In this document: positions 21,831 to 33,766 of the stretch, one piece after another
How positions within the stretch are numbered: the first letter of the stretch is position 1
Layout: each line of letters starts with the position of its first letter
Source: Chrysopilus asiliformis
Lineage: Eukaryota; Arthropoda; Insecta; Diptera; Rhagionidae
DNA: 64,000 nucleotides
Direction: 5' to 3'
Assembly: GCA_964034945.1 (NCBI GenBank)
Contig: OZ035961.1
Coordinates: forward strand, 6,120,001 to 6,184,000
Translations under genes and position numbers: made by a program
The notes under the pieces: model-generated
The model's database searches: none
What the model saw: only the letters and a program-made list of their open reading frames with translations
Told to the model about the DNA's origin: nothing

Positions 21831-21850
21831 ATCATACTAATATATAAAAA

Positions 21851-22342
21851 TCATACTAATATATAAACATGAGTTGGTGTCTGTCTGTTTGTCTGTCTGT
21901 CTGTTCCTCTTTCACGCAAAAACGGCTGAACCGATTGACTTGAAATTGGGCATGAGTGTCTGTGGTAGTTCTGGTTCCAACATAGGCATACGCAAAAGTA
22001 GCGCGAGAGGTGGGGGGAGTAAGAAGAGGGGGTTAAGTCATCTCGGAACTTAGTTTTCCCTCTATATTGCTATTTCGCTGGGAAACTACTGAACCGATTG
22101 GCCTGAAATTTGGCATAGATGTTCGTCGGGGGTCCAGCCCCAACATAGATCCATTAAAAAGTAGCCCGAGAGGTGGGGGAGTAAGGGGAGGGGGTAAAGT
22201 GATCTCGAAACTTAGTTTTCCCTCTATGTTACTCTTTCGCGGGGAAACTACCGAGCCGATTGGCGTAAAGTTTAGCTCCAACATAGACCGTCAAAAAAAA
22301 ATTGTAAAAACTTAACCCGGCAACGACGGGTATGCAAGCTAG
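21851..22342 (+). mobile_element. Non-autonomous Helitron (copy 1)
   Basis: The 5' end is TCATACTAATATATAAA and the 3' end is the hairpin ACCCGGCAACGACGGGT followed by ATGCAAGCTAG. It is flanked by A on the left and T on the right with no duplication, as Helitrons insert between A and T. Internally it has the common insect Helitron blocks TTTCACGCAAAAACGGCTGA and CCGATTGACTTGAAATT, and a duplicated ~190-bp segment (GGGAAACTAC...CCGATTGGC). The 5'-terminal 19 bp are repeated immediately upstream at 21832. Confidence 0.88.
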
Positions 22343-22738
22343 TTTGATATAAAATTATAGTCTTTGGATTTACTTACTAAGAAAACCAATTCAGGTAAAC
22401 AGGATTCTGTCGGGGTTTTTTGAAAATTTCTTTAGTCGTTTTTTTAATTTTTTGAGAAATTTCTTTAATTTTTGATGAAACTTTTCTTCCAAAATATTTT
22501 TACTTTTGGATTGGAGATGAATTTTTTTTTTCATTTTGATATTACACGTTTTTTATATCTACGATTTATTTTGGAAAGCGTTTAGATAGGGTGGCCATGA
22601 TTGAAAAATTGGGGCTTGGAACTGTCTCTGAACGGTAGTAATTACTTTACTAAACGCTGGTAAAAACGTTCACAAAATTATTTAAAATACACTCTTCATA
22701 GACTAGGAGTTGCTGTCAATCATGGAGGAAAAATCGTG
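22343..22738. other. AT-rich stretch, no gene seen
   Basis: A TAGGGTGGCCATGATTGAAAA piece at about 22589 resembles TAGGGTGACC ends of family R11. Nothing else supported. Confidence 0.35.
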
Positions 22739-23010
22739 CACTCAGAAAAATGGAGGCTAACTCGACGACCTACATACGGCGTAATTGGCCTCGGGCAGGC
22801 GCGCGTTCGCCCGCATGTGGGGAAGTAAAACTGAGTTGACCTGTGGTCGGAGAAATTCTGAAATTAAGCCACCAGCAGGTGAAGTAGGGCATTGGGAGCT
22901 GCACGAGTTGACCTTAGATAGGTTAACTCTGACCGCTAGCTGGCTTACAGAAACCTCTGTAAGGTCAGAATTAACCTGACAAAAAGTTGACCTGAACATT
23001 TTTCTGAGTG
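22739..23010 (+). mobile_element. MITE R3 (copy 1 of a tandem pair)
   Basis: Terminal repeats CACTCAGAAAAATG / CATTTTTCTGAGTG bound a 272-bp unit that is GC-richer than its surroundings. Internal inverted repeats (CCTCTGTAAGGTCAG, GCTAGCTGG) give a foldback structure. A copy of identical length and nearly identical sequence is at 33767-34038. Superfamily not determined. Confidence 0.8.
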
Positions 23011-23277
23011 TACGGCGTAATTGGCCTCGGGCAGGAAAATTTAGCCTATGCGAGGCGCGCGTTCGCCTGCATGAGGGAAACTAAAACTTGTGTTGACCTG
23101 TGACTGGAGAAATTCTGAAATTAAGCCACCAGCAGGTGAAGTAGGGCATTGGAAGCTGCACTAGTTGACTTTAGATAGGCATTTCGAGGATGTAATGTCA
23201 TGTAATGGAAACCTCTGTCAGCCAGCTAGAGGTCAGAGTTAACCTGACAAAAAGTTGACCTGACATTTTTCTGAGTG
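23011..23277 (+). mobile_element. MITE R3 (copy 2, rearranged, tandem)
   Basis: Follows copy 1 directly, lacking the first ~36 bases of the unit and starting at TACGGCGTAATTGGCCTCGG. It carries an insertion of AAAATTTAGCCTATGCGAG and a rearranged distal part (ATTTCGAGGATGTAATGTC). Ends with the normal CATTTTTCTGAGTG. The outer ends of the pair are flanked by GTGC on both sides if the unit is read as ACTCAG...CTGAGT. Confidence 0.75.
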
Positions 23278-25930
23278 TGCGGAGTAGTTTTCTGATGAAA
23301 TTTCACCTGGGGCGCATATACTTCAAAAATCTTCTCCTGAATATTTTACTTTGTTCTAGTAGTTCGACAAAATCGGTATCTTTCGGAGTTTGTAGATCTT
23401 GATTTAAAAAAAATCAGCTGCGGCGCATATTTCATAATGTTTCTTGCCTGGATTTTCTTTTGTGATTTTGATTCATGTCATGTTCCGTTTTCTAAAGGAC
23501 TAGACGATTTTTCTGTGCCTATAAGTTTTTCAATTTGTAAAGAAAAGATGAAATTTTTATCTTAAAATCTTAAAACTTTCTTATTTTTTTTTATATTGTA
23601 TAAAAAATTTATTGTCCCCTTGAACTGCCCCCCCCCCCCCCCCCCCCCCCACTTTATAGTTTTCCAAAAAAAACCTAGAATTTCTTATCTGTTCTTTTTT
23701 TGAATAAGAATCAAACCCTATGTGAAATTTTAGATAAATCTGAGACTCATCGGTCCAATTTTTCCGGTAATAAAATCCTTGCTCAAATGTCATCTTATTT
23801 ACGTACAAGTTTTGATTTTTCAAATCTTTTTTTTAAAAAAAAAGTTTTCTTATCGAAAATCTTAAATCTTAACAACCTATTAAACGCAACAAATTCCATT
23901 AGTCAAACGTGGAAAAATCCATCAATATTGTGCACATTAAAAAAACACTTTTTCGATTTATTCCTGATTTTTTCAATAAAGATACTTAAAAAATCTTTTT
24001 AAGAGTATTAAAGTTTTTTTTTATCTATACCTTTTGCAAAAGACGAAGGAATTTGATGATATTTTCTTTTTTTTTGCCATCCATCCAGCTTTTTATCTGA
24101 CCCCGAAACGAACATAAGCCTTTTTATCGATAAATCAGAAAACCTTCTACAAAAAAACTGATGGAAAAATAAACTTTTTCATGGTACAATACTTTTTTAA
24201 ATGTGATATCTTATGTACGTTTTTGCGACATAAAGATGTCCATAGAATCAAATCTTAAATACCCTCAGTATAAGAAGATTTCTAAGGGATTTTATCCTAA
24301 TAGTTGAAATTCCAGCACTGAACTAACAAATCAATTCAATTTCCATTTTTGCTAAATCCCACTAGCGATATATACGAAAGGGCATATTCCTCTATATCGA
24401 AACATATGTGAGGGAGGCATGGAAATTTTTTTTTACTTTACTTTTTTCATTGGACGTAATCGTTTTTTTTTTCTTTTCAAGGGACCCCAGTGTACTTTTG
24501 TATCTTTCCGCTTTGATTGATTTGCCCAACGCAAATAAAAATGTCTTAGATTTACTATAAATAGACACAAATCTACCTAGAAGTGTCCCAGATTATTTAT
24601 ATGTTATTTATATGCCTATATGGATGGATTTTTTTCCCACTCCTCTTTATAGTATTTCAACAAACAACAAGAATAGCAGGAATAACAACAATAATAACAG
24701 GAATTTTGGGAGAAATAGTAGTAACAGGCACAAAAAAAACAGCGACGAAAAATAAAACGAGAGAAAAAAGAACTTCTTTTTGTTGAGTTCGATTCTTTTT
24801 TTTCAGTAGTATATTTTGTATGTTAGTGTTGCTGTTATTTTTCTTCATCCACCTCTGATATATGGGGTTGTCCATCTAGCAGAAAGGATATATAACGACA
24901 AGTGAAATTTTAGCCTGCTATGGCATCCAAATATCAAGCAAACAGCAGAAAAAATCCTTTTTCTTTCGGCTTAAAATTGAAAAGAGGAAAACTATTAGGA
25001 TCGATCGAAGTAAATAACAAGGTTTATGGTAGGCAGACCTTTTGTTAAGTTGATTAAGGTGTTTCAAAGCTTTGTGGCGGGTACTTAACCTTTTCGGCCT
25101 CTTTCCATATAATATGTGTATAAACAAACATCATCCGTTACACCAATATATACCAAAATCTTCTTGTTTATTTCTATTATAGATTTTTTTTTTAAAGCTC
25201 CACGCCAAAAATAAATAAATAAAACTATTCAGTTGGTTTTCAATGGACATACATTACACACACACACAACCCTGAAATAGTTTTCCATTTTGTAATACTA
25301 TATTTTACTCTGCAAAAGAAATGAAATATCAGGAAAAAATATAAAGAGATAATAGATAAAAACATACTTGAATGTATATATAGATTTTATATATATCTAA
25401 TGTGTAAATAAATATTTATTTTAGTTTGTTACCAACCAGCATATATAGATTTACGTTTATTTGGTATGTTTTATGCTTGAGGAAATAACTCAACATCACT
25501 TAACCGCATTTGAACCCTTGTCTCAACTAAAACTCAAACTGTTGGAATGAATATCTTCTGATATTTTTTACCCCCTTTTTTGGCCTTTTAGTTTTGTTGC
25601 AAAACTAAATTCCAATATCCGAATAGCTAAAGCTTTGTGACATTTGGTTCAGCCATTGAAATGAGTAATGATATGCATGACATTCGAGTTCACTTCTGGA
25701 TTTTGCTGACAAATGTTGGCTAATATTTTCGAAATGACATTGGAGAAAAAAAAATACTCACACAACGACAATATATGTTAAGTCTAATTCATCACATTCA
25801 ATTACTTTTGCCGGATGTTTGATAGATTTGATCTATTGAAATCTATATAAACATTTTTCTCAATATTGACAAGATTCTTGAAGCATTTACATAAACATTT
25901 GTTTGTATCGCTCAAAAGGAAACCATCATA
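23278..25930. other. AT-rich region with low-complexity tracts, no gene seen
   Basis: GCGCCGCAG-type motifs on the minus strand at about 23310 (degenerate) and 23418, a poly-C run at about 23629-23650, and an (AACAATA)-like trinucleotide-rich tract at 24657-24735. Open frames across these are low-complexity (poly-Gly, Thr/Ile-rich) and not credible. Confidence 0.4.
23629..23650 (+). repeat. Poly-C homopolymer
   Basis: A run of about 22 C residues, exceptional in such AT-rich DNA. A second one occurs at about 36259-36285. Confidence 0.9.
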
Positions 25931-26260
25931 TCATACTAATATTATAAAAATGAGTTGGTGTCTGTCTGTCTGTTCCTCTTTCACGCAAAAACGGCTAAAC
26001 CGATTGACTTGAAATTTGGCATGAGTGTCTGTGGTAGTTCTGGTTCCAACATAGGCATACGGAAAAGTAGCGCGAGGGGTGGGGGGAGTAAGGGGAGGGG
26101 GTAAAGTGATTTCGAAACTTAGTTTTTGCGCTATGGTACCCTTTCGCGGGGAAACTACCGAGCCGAGCCGATTGGCCTAAAATTTAGCTCCAACATAGAC
26201 CATGAAAAAAAAAATTTTTTTGAAAAAACTTAACCCGGCAACGATGGGTATGCTAGCTAG
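25931..26260 (+). mobile_element. Non-autonomous Helitron (copy 2, internally deleted)
   Basis: Begins TCATACTAATATTATAAAAA after an A and ends with hairpin ACCCGGCAACGATGGGT, ATGCTAGCTAG, then T. At 330 bp it lacks one of the two internal ~190-bp repeat segments present in copy 1. Confidence 0.88.
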
Positions 26261-26367
26261 TTTAAAATATTTCGTTGAGAATAATGTTAAAATCTTAGTC
26301 ATCGCGTATTGATTAAAAAATGTTTAATTGTAACTTACTTATTTTTAAATAGAGTAGATTTTTACTA

Positions 26368-26819
26368 GGGCAATTCACTCTTATTCGTAGATAGTAAAAT
26401 CGTAGATTGTACTGTACATCTACGTTGGAAAAGTACAACGAAGCGTGAGCAGCGCTTTACTAAAGGTTGTGGGCTTTGTCGTAAATTTTTGACTCTTTTA
26501 TTTATTTTCTTTACCTAAATTGTTCAAAGCATTTTTTAACTCTTAATTTATACTAAATCATATAAATACTTTAATTTACTTACTTTTCCAATGTCCATTT
26601 TAGAGTTGGAACCAAGTTGGCATGTGACAAAACATGTCTTAACCTCACTTTTTTAGAAGTACGACAAAAACTACGATTTTACCATACCTTCGGGTGTGGT
26701 AGATTGTAGTTTTCGTCGTAAAAAAAATTATATGGAGAACTGTCAAAAAACTACGATTTTATTTACGATTCTATGATTCTACGAGTTTACAATCAACTAC
26801 GATAAAGAGTGAATAGCCC
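26368..26819. mobile_element. MITE with AGGGC(A/T)ATTCACTCTT ends
   Basis: Left GGGCAATTCACTCTTATTCG and right complement of GGGCTATTCACTCTTTATCG face each other. TA flanks lie at 26366-26367 and 26820-26821. The 452-bp interior carries repeated ACTACGATTTTA / TCGTAGAT words in both orientations. No ORF. Confidence 0.7.
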
Positions 26820-26824
26820 TACTA

Positions 26825-27346
26825 TCTTAAACATAAGAAAACCAACAATTGCCAGTAGCCAATCATCAAATCATGAAAATTTCGTTATGAGAACGGACAA
26901 AATTTTTATTGAAAAAACATCAGTTGTGATCACCAAAAACTTTCCTCTGCAATATTTAGTTTCGGAAGAAACATGTGAAAAATATTTTTTTTTTCATATA
27001 TCGCGAGAACGTCAAAACTATTAAAATAAAATTTTATTATCTTCAAACCTGGATACATTCATTTTTTCCATAAAAGCGCAGAATTTTCGAGAAATTTTCA
27101 AAAAACTAAATTTTTTTCAAATATCTGGAGAAAAGAAAAACCGTTAAGGCAAAAATATAGACAATTCTATATCCTTAAAATTTTCTTATATTCATTTATT
27201 CTCAAAAATCCACAGTTTTCAAGACATTTTCAAATTATTCAAAAGTCACCAGAAAACTACGATTTTCGTAAAACTCATTTACAAAAAATTCTTGAGTGTT
27301 TTAAGATACTTGAAACGGACAAACTGACAGACAAACAGCCTGACAT

Positions 27347-27380
<34 letters not shown>

Positions 27381-27595
27381 CGACAGACAGACAAACCGGC
27401 AGACAGACAGACCGACAGACAGACCGACAGACAGACTGACAGACAGACAGACCGGCACACAGACCGGCATGGCAGACAGACAGACCGACAGACAGACCGA
27501 TGCACGGACATCCTCAAAATTTTACCTGAAACAGATTTCGTACTGATCAGAAAGTTTTTATCTGACCCGTTCTCGAGTCGGTCTTCCGCATGATA
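26825..27595 (+). mobile_element. R1b DINE-1-like element with (GACA)n core
   Basis: Starts ACATAAGAAAACCAACAATTGCCAG, a relative of the R1/R2 terminus, and includes ACTTTCCTCTGCAATATTTA, several diverged TTTTC(G)AGAAATTTTC blocks, a long GACA microsatellite and TTTCGTACTGATCAGAAA. The same order recurs at 55850-56720. Confidence 0.55.
27314..27512 (+). repeat. (GACA/CAGA)n microsatellite
   Basis: About 200 bp of GACA units with scattered GACC/GGCA variants. The long Cys/Ser/Val ORFs on the minus strand are products of this repeat. Confidence 0.92.
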
Positions 27596-27850
27596 TAGAT
27601 TTGTACGAGAGAAAGGAGAAGGAGTGGTTCCATTGAATTTTGATGTATGGAAAAGTTATGTAGAATCACCTTTTAAACACTTTTTGTCTATTTAATTTTT
27701 TCGAACAAGATAACCGTTTCCGATAAAAATGCAAAAAACCATTACGTTTGTATGGTGCAGGGGAAAACGAATGTTCCGATTTTTTCCGTTCAAAACCTAG
27801 GTTTCCTATTTACGAGAAACGCAAATTTAAAAAAATACGTCTGAGGCATT
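27596..27850 (+). mobile_element. R1 DINE-1-like fragment (copy d)
   Basis: Shares GAGTGGTTCCATTGAATTTT, GATGTATGG, GTTATGTAGAATCACCTTTT, TTTGTATGG and TTTACGAGAAACGCAA with other R1 copies, directly after the R1b unit. Confidence 0.5.
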
Positions 27851-29110
27851 AAAAACCACGAGTTTTCCTCCAAAACGCTTTAAAATATCCCGAGTTTATT
27901 CGAGCCATCCAGGCAAAAAAAACACCCCAAATAAAACACAGTTTTTTTTACTGGTAATGTTACCTTATTTTGTCACGTCTTGAACAAATACTTGAAATAT
28001 CAAAATAAATGACATTTAAACGACGAAACCACCGTAGACGTCACAGATTAAATTGAATTGATTGACATTATTATAGAAAGTGTATTCCCATAATGAAATT
28101 TAGCTGAAGACAATCAGACAGTCTAACAAATTCAATTTATTTTATAGGTTTTATATTTTTTACACTTGTTGATGTTTGAAATTAAATGATGCTGTATATA
28201 TGGTTTTCATTCAAAATTTACTAAAATAAGCTGGTGGGAGTTATTTGATTGACATCAATTCGTCGCGCTGATTCAATGTGTCAACATTAATATGTACACG
28301 GCATCGGCAACAAAGTTAATCTCGGCTATGGTGGCATAGTCTATAGTTGTTTGGCTCTTCGGTTATTTTAGCTGTTTGGAATTTTAGTAGGTATGGTGAC
28401 TATATAAAATCACATGACTTATGCGCAAAATATCTATAAATATTGCATATAAATATAAAATAAAGTTATATACAAACGAATATATCGTATCGTATGATTA
28501 TGGGATAAAATCCTATGTTGTGGGATGATCCAGGAGATATTTGCGGTAATTTCCATCAGCCAACTGACAATTTGAATTAATGTCAGAATAAGCTTTTTTG
28601 GGGTTTTGTTTCACGGAAGAATTATTTTACCCATATTTGTCCAAATACTGAATATTGACAGGTTTACTTTGTCACCATAATAATTTCATTTCCATATAAA
28701 TTAATTCCCTGATTATGCTAATTTCTGGAGCCGATTATTTTCAGCATTTGAGTGTAGTAGGTACTCATTCTGTGTGTGTGTGTGTGTTTGTATATACGAA
28801 ACTTTTCGTAAACATTTTACCGTTTCGCTGATGTTTACTTTAATTTCAAGGAAAAACCTAAGGGAGAAAAATTTGTATGCAGAATATTTCCAAAATAAAC
28901 AACCAAAATTTATGTTACATTAAATTGAACTAAATTATAAATTAATAAATTAGATTTCGAAGAAAAGAAATTCAGAATTAGATATATGTTCGTGTTTATT
29001 CTAAAAAGAATATTTTATATATGAAATTGATTATTTTTCATATCAAGATCATCATTTTTTTAAAGTTAAATTACGCTTTTTACAAATCAAATTCATCAAC
29101 TTTTGGAAAA
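27851..29110. other. AT-rich stretch, no gene seen
   Basis: A short (TG)n tract near 28771-28790. No exon or RNA gene recognised. Confidence 0.4.
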
Positions 29111-29124
29111 GCAACGTTAGCTAT

Positions 29125-29332
29125 AACGGGTACCTCCCATATAATTTTTCCTCCCTCCCCCATACAAACGAAACAGTGTTTTTGCAATTTTCTCGAAAAC
29201 GGTGAGTCATATTGAAAAATTTATAAAGGAAAAATGTGTTTAGAATATGATTTTACATAACCGCTCCATACATCAAAATCCAATCGAGACACTCGTTTCC
29301 CCTCTCCTATATTTTATGTTGATCACATAACT
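29125..29332 (-). mobile_element. R1 DINE-1-like fragment (copy e)
   Basis: The complement carries the R1 blocks GATTTTGATGTATGG, GGTTATGTAAAATCATATTC, TCACCGTTTTCGAGAAAA and CGTTTGTATGG. Its distal 96 bp (29237-29332) are repeated at 29659-29754. Confidence 0.6.
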
Positions 29333-29754
29333 TGCCCAGACAAAATTGAAGTGAAATGTAGCTTTAATATTGATGGGAAATTATTGAAGTTAAGGTTTCA
29401 ATCTGTTTTAAAAATATGTTTTTGAAAAACAATAAACATGAGAAAATACTTTAATGCGGCGGTCACACGACGCTGTTTTGCCAGCGCTAGTGGCTGTTTG
29501 GCTGTTAGCAGCCGTTTGAGCAGCACCGTGTGAACCCTAGTGCGTTGCTACTACCAGCAGCAGCGTGATGATTTTAGCAGCGCTAGTGAAGTGGAGGCCG
29601 TTCTACTTTGTCAGCGCTACTAGTCGCATGGTTTCTGAGCTGTCAAAAGTCAGATAATTGTTTAGAATATGATTTTACATAACCGCTCCATACATCAAAA
29701 TCCAATCGAGACACTCGTTTCTCCTCTCCTATATTTTATGTTGATCACATAACT
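29237..29754. repeat. 96-bp direct repeat flanking a 326-bp insertion
   Basis: 29237-29332 and 29659-29754 (TGTTTAGAATATGATTTTAC...GATCACATAACT) match at 95 of 96 positions. Between them lies 29333-29658, which resembles 35446-35789 but lacks 16 bases present there. The layout looks like insertion of a copied fragment into a staggered break with fill-in of about 96 bases. Confidence 0.85.
29455..29658 (+). mobile_element. Truncated Harbinger-type MITE R4 (copy A)
   Basis: Starts TGCGGCGGTCACACGACGCT after TAA at 29452-29454 and follows the complete copy C (35571-35986) for about its first half, stopping at GTCAAAAGTCAGATAA. The flank upstream (29341-29454) is also shared with copy C, so MITE and flank were copied together. 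Confidence 0.85.
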
Positions 29755-29759
29755 GGTAT

Positions 29760-32095
29760 TTTTATGACAATTTTACTTACAACAAGTAAACCTACGGAAG
29801 TGTTCCTCTCCGATATTTATGAAACTTTGTACATTTATATAACTATGAAAAACATTTGACGCTTTTTAAATTATATATTTTAAACTATATATTATATCAT
29901 TTTTAGAAAAAAAAATTCTTTTGTTGGGGTGTGAAGAAATATAGCTCAAAATAGGGTCTTCACCCTATGAAAGATTTTTTTTTTCACAGTATTTAATGTA
30001 AGAAAAGTTTTCCACTTTGTCTCATCTAAATTGGAATAAATGCTAATGGAGAAAGCTCCTTTAAACCGAAATATTAGCCAAATAGAAGAAAATACCTTTC
30101 ATAGTTGTACAAATTTGCACAGGTTCATTAAAATTGAGGGGTAACGATTCCGTAGATTTGTTTGTTAGTGATGATGAGTTCGATTTTTGTAAAGGTATAC
30201 TCGTATATGGAGTATAAACATTGTGGCATTGAAAATGTCACACCTTTCATAAAAAATCGCATTTTTAAGCATGACAAAAAAGTTAAAGCTTCCGTGTTGC
30301 GCGATCTAAATTCTATCTGATGTGTAATTTTTTGCAGATCGAAAATCGGTTAGAGAAATTAGAACTTTTAAGAACTGTAGAAGACGACAAAATTTTTGGG
30401 ATGATTGTTTTCTCAAGTTGTCTTGGCATAAGTCCATCCCATACTATTATCAGATGAAAAAGCTTGTTTCAAATTTTTATTCGACGGCATACCATTAAAA
30501 ACTTATTTGTTTCGTTAAAAAAGAAAATATAACATCAAAGCTTACAAATTCAAACAATTGTACAGTCAGGACAATATTGTATTACCAGCGTAATAACTTT
30601 GATAATAATGTAGGAAATCTAAATTGTTGTCTGCAATTTGCAATTTAATACTTCATTGACAAATATTTTTCCGTTTAAAAAAAGAAATGGTCAAGGAGGA
30701 CAGATCATGAAAAATTCCTTCAGGACTTAAGAAGAAAGAAATTTATATCAAGGTAGCGAATAAAACGGCACTAACTATCAATAATATAGCTAAGGTTTCA
30801 TCGAAGAGCAATAACGAGAATTTTCCTGGTCTTTTTGTTCCATTCTTTAGTTGATTTTCCATCATTTTACAAGTTTTTTTTATCTTATTTCTACTTCTAC
30901 GTTTTTCAGAAGTTTTATTTTTCTCAAAATTTTAGCTTTCATTCCTGATTCAAGGCTCAGTATCCCTCTCAACGCTTTTCGGTAAAAGCTTTATGATGTT
31001 ATTTTAAAATTTCGATTTTACGTTCCTGAATAATTTCTTTTCTGGCAAAGTATTGTACTGTGCACTTTATCAAGTATTTATAGCATCCTGAAAGGTTTTT
31101 AATTTCGTTCAATTCTTAAGGAAAAGAGTATGGCGAATGCTTAATCTCTTGAGATTTTCTACGCTGAGAATGAAAAACTGTAAAAAATTATACCCTCTAC
31201 AGACTCGATATATATCCATATGTGTGTTAAACTGAACCGTAGAAAATACAGAGGGGGGGAAATGGAAGAGAAAATGAGAGGATAAAAATAAAAATAAAAA
31301 AGAAAAATAAAAGTTCTTCAAATTTTCCATCGTTCAGTTCCATCGAAAACCGGTAAGATGATCTTTCCCAAGAAGTATCTTTCAAAGATGCTGACACCTT
31401 GTGATAAGTGTTCGTTAATTTACATTGCTGTGTGGGAACTTTACGAGTTGAGAACAGAAACGTTAAGCCGAGTAAGAAATACATTAATCAATGGCATCTA
31501 GGAATTTTCACCTCAAAGTTCCTTCCGATGGGTATTTTTTTTTACCTACTTTTAGTGACAAATAAAAAAAAACACGAAAAAACCGTAAAAGTTTTTTCAC
31601 CATTAATCTTAATACGTTTTTTTTCTAAAGTTATTTCCTCTAAAGTTGTATTTTTGCGCCTTCAATTTCGTTTTGTTTTCAACACCCTTGACAAAGCTTA
31701 ATTGAAGTCACTTTGTCAGCATGGATAAAATCGCTTCCAACTACTTGAATGTGATATCCTGTCACTAGCGAAAATCATTCGAAGCCACCAAGAAATACGA
31801 AAATTCTAGATACTAAAATGTTGATTTTACACAAAATCTACCATTGATGGTTTTAAAGGTGTAGCTTTTTTGTTGCTTTTTTGCCAACTCGTCAACAGAT
31901 TTACACACTTTAAAATTTTCATTAAATGTTATCAAAATCGCATGAAATTTCAACTCGATTGCACTAAATTAATAACAAAAGGTCTACTCATTTTATAAAG
32001 AGAGGGAAAAGGTTAAATTTACCAACTTAATGGTTTTTCGGAAAAACACTTAAAATGAGAATTGAAGATATTAAAATTCTCTATATTTTTGCCTA
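29760..32095. other. AT-rich stretch, no gene seen
   Basis: No exon, RNA gene or repeat boundary supported. Short open frames here are AT-rich and lack recognisable domains. Confidence 0.4.
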
Positions 32096-32098
32096 TTA

Positions 32099-32514
32099 TG
32101 CCGCGGTCACACGACGCTGTTTTGCCAGCCGCTGGCTGCTATTGGTTAGTAGCGCTGGCAAGTAGCAACAGCAGCCAGCGTACTGAGAGGGTTCACACGA
32201 TTTCTACTTTAGTAGCGCTGGCAAGTAGCAAAACAGTGGTTTGACATTTTAATCTGGGAGATTTTTTAAATAATAAACGTTTCACACTTTACCACTTATC
32301 AGACTTTTGGCAGCTCAGAAACCATGCGACAGGGTCAGGTGCTCCCTAGTAGGGCTGGCAAAGTAGAACGGCCTCTACTTCACTAGCGCTACTAAAATAA
32401 TCACGCTGCTGCTGGTAGTAGCAGCGCACTAGGGTTCACACGGTGCTGCTGAAACGGCTGCTAACAGCCAAACAATCACTAGCGCTGGTAAAACAGCGTC
32501 GTGTGACCGCCGCA
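32099..32514 (-). mobile_element. Harbinger-type MITE R4 (copy B)
   Basis: Terminal repeats TGCCGCGGTCACACGACGCT / AGCGTCGTGTGACCGCCGCA, flanked by TTA at 32096-32098 and 32515-32517. The 416-bp unit is strongly foldback, with repeated AGCGCTGGCAAGTAGCAA and AGTAGCGCTGG words in both orientations. Same length as copy C in reverse orientation. Confidence 0.88.
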
Positions 32515-32726
32515 TTACCGTTAATCGATATATTTTACCGCTATCGAGATATTTCAGATTTTGTAAAAAAAATCATATTTTTTATAAGCTAACATTTTAT
32601 TTGTCATGTTATGGTGTAAATTACGCAGGAACGTAGATTTTGTATAAGAGAGTCATATGTTGGTCACATCAGATATTTTTCCTACCCTTACTTGAGGGTG
32701 GCCATGGTTACGGGTCAATTAATTTA

Positions 32727-33098
32727 CGTCTGTTTCATACGCAGGGCAAGTTTTGCCATGCTGCTTGCAGGTCAATCAAAAACCGTGGGTTTTGATGAGA
32801 AAATAAGAAACTCGTTGCCCTGCTGTTTTTAAAATTAATAGTTTTTGAAATGTCGTAAAATAGCTTTTATTTATTTGACTTGCATTTCATATGTTGCTAG
32901 TTATTTTTTAAATGATATTTTCCTTTTAAATATTGAGGATCGTCATAGTAAGTAAGCTTCAGACTTTTTTTTTAATTTTTTAGTGATTGGTATAACAGGG
33001 CCTTGATAATAGTTATATTGGGCTGTAAAATCAAATTATTCTGTGCCATGCTGGAATATGAAATGCCCGGCAATTTGCCCTGCGTATGAAATAGACGC
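32727..33098 (-). mobile_element. Mutator-like MITE R5 with 10-bp target duplication
   Basis: Begins CGTCTGTTTCATACGCAGGG and ends CGTATGAAATAGACGC, flanked by the exact duplication AATTAATTTA at 32717-32726 and 33099-33108. The 372 bp match the copy nested in the transposon at 19337 in reverse orientation. Confidence 0.88.
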
Positions 33099-33109
33099 AA
33101 TTAATTTAC

Positions 33110-33766
33110 CTGTAAAATCAAATTAGCAATTTACATATGAAGAATTTTAACAGATTTATTCTTTAGTTAAGCTCCAAAATAAAATAACAACATTAGGGCG
33201 AAGTTTATAATAATAGCAGAAAGTAGATAAAATAGTTCAAATAGAAACATTGTAAAATTTCTAAAACCAAATACCAAACATTAGTAATTCCAATGCCGAT
33301 GTTTCCATATAGTATAACCCAGGCAAACTTGGAATCCAAACAGTTAAACAGAATGTCCATATTTACCTGTGAACTTTGGTCTATTTGTCCGTAAAGTTAG
33401 AATTTTCTTCTTCAATTTCACATTTACTGTCAGACTTGTGCCCAATGGTGGAAAATTATCTTACGATTTCAATAAAATAGAAACGGATATCGGAACGGAT
33501 AGACGTTTTCCATTTTCCGGTCATAGAGGGTTTCCAATATGGTCACAGTAAAATAGTTTCGATGCATATTCGTCCTAAGCATAACCATTGCCTTATGCAA
33601 TACGTGTGGTTTTATCGCAAAAGCAAACATTTTCGTTTTATAATTTAAGTGTAGGTACCATCAAGTTTCCACAAACAATGAAGATTTCGAATGTCTGTTG
33701 TTTTTTCTCCTTTGGTGGTTTTGTTGATTTACCAAAAAAAAAAATAGTAAAAAAAAGTTTTTCAAA
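33110..33766. other. No gene recognised
   Basis: Ordinary AT-rich sequence. Open frames at 33369-33551 and 33588-33788 show no known domain. Confidence 0.35.

Noticed and set aside
23581..23823. Minus-strand frame with a poly-Gly stretch
   Set aside because: The Gly run is the poly-C homopolymer; flanks show no domain.
27314..27512. Regular GACA spacing considered as a CRISPR-like or satellite array
   Set aside because: Unit is four bases with no spacers; a simple microsatellite in a eukaryotic transposon core.
27275..27517. Cys/Ser/Val-rich minus-strand frames
   Set aside because: Translation of the (GACA)n microsatellite, not a protein.
31109..31484. Phe/Leu-rich minus-strand frames that look membrane-like
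   Set aside because: Produced by A-rich low-complexity DNA; no start context, signal or conservation argument.
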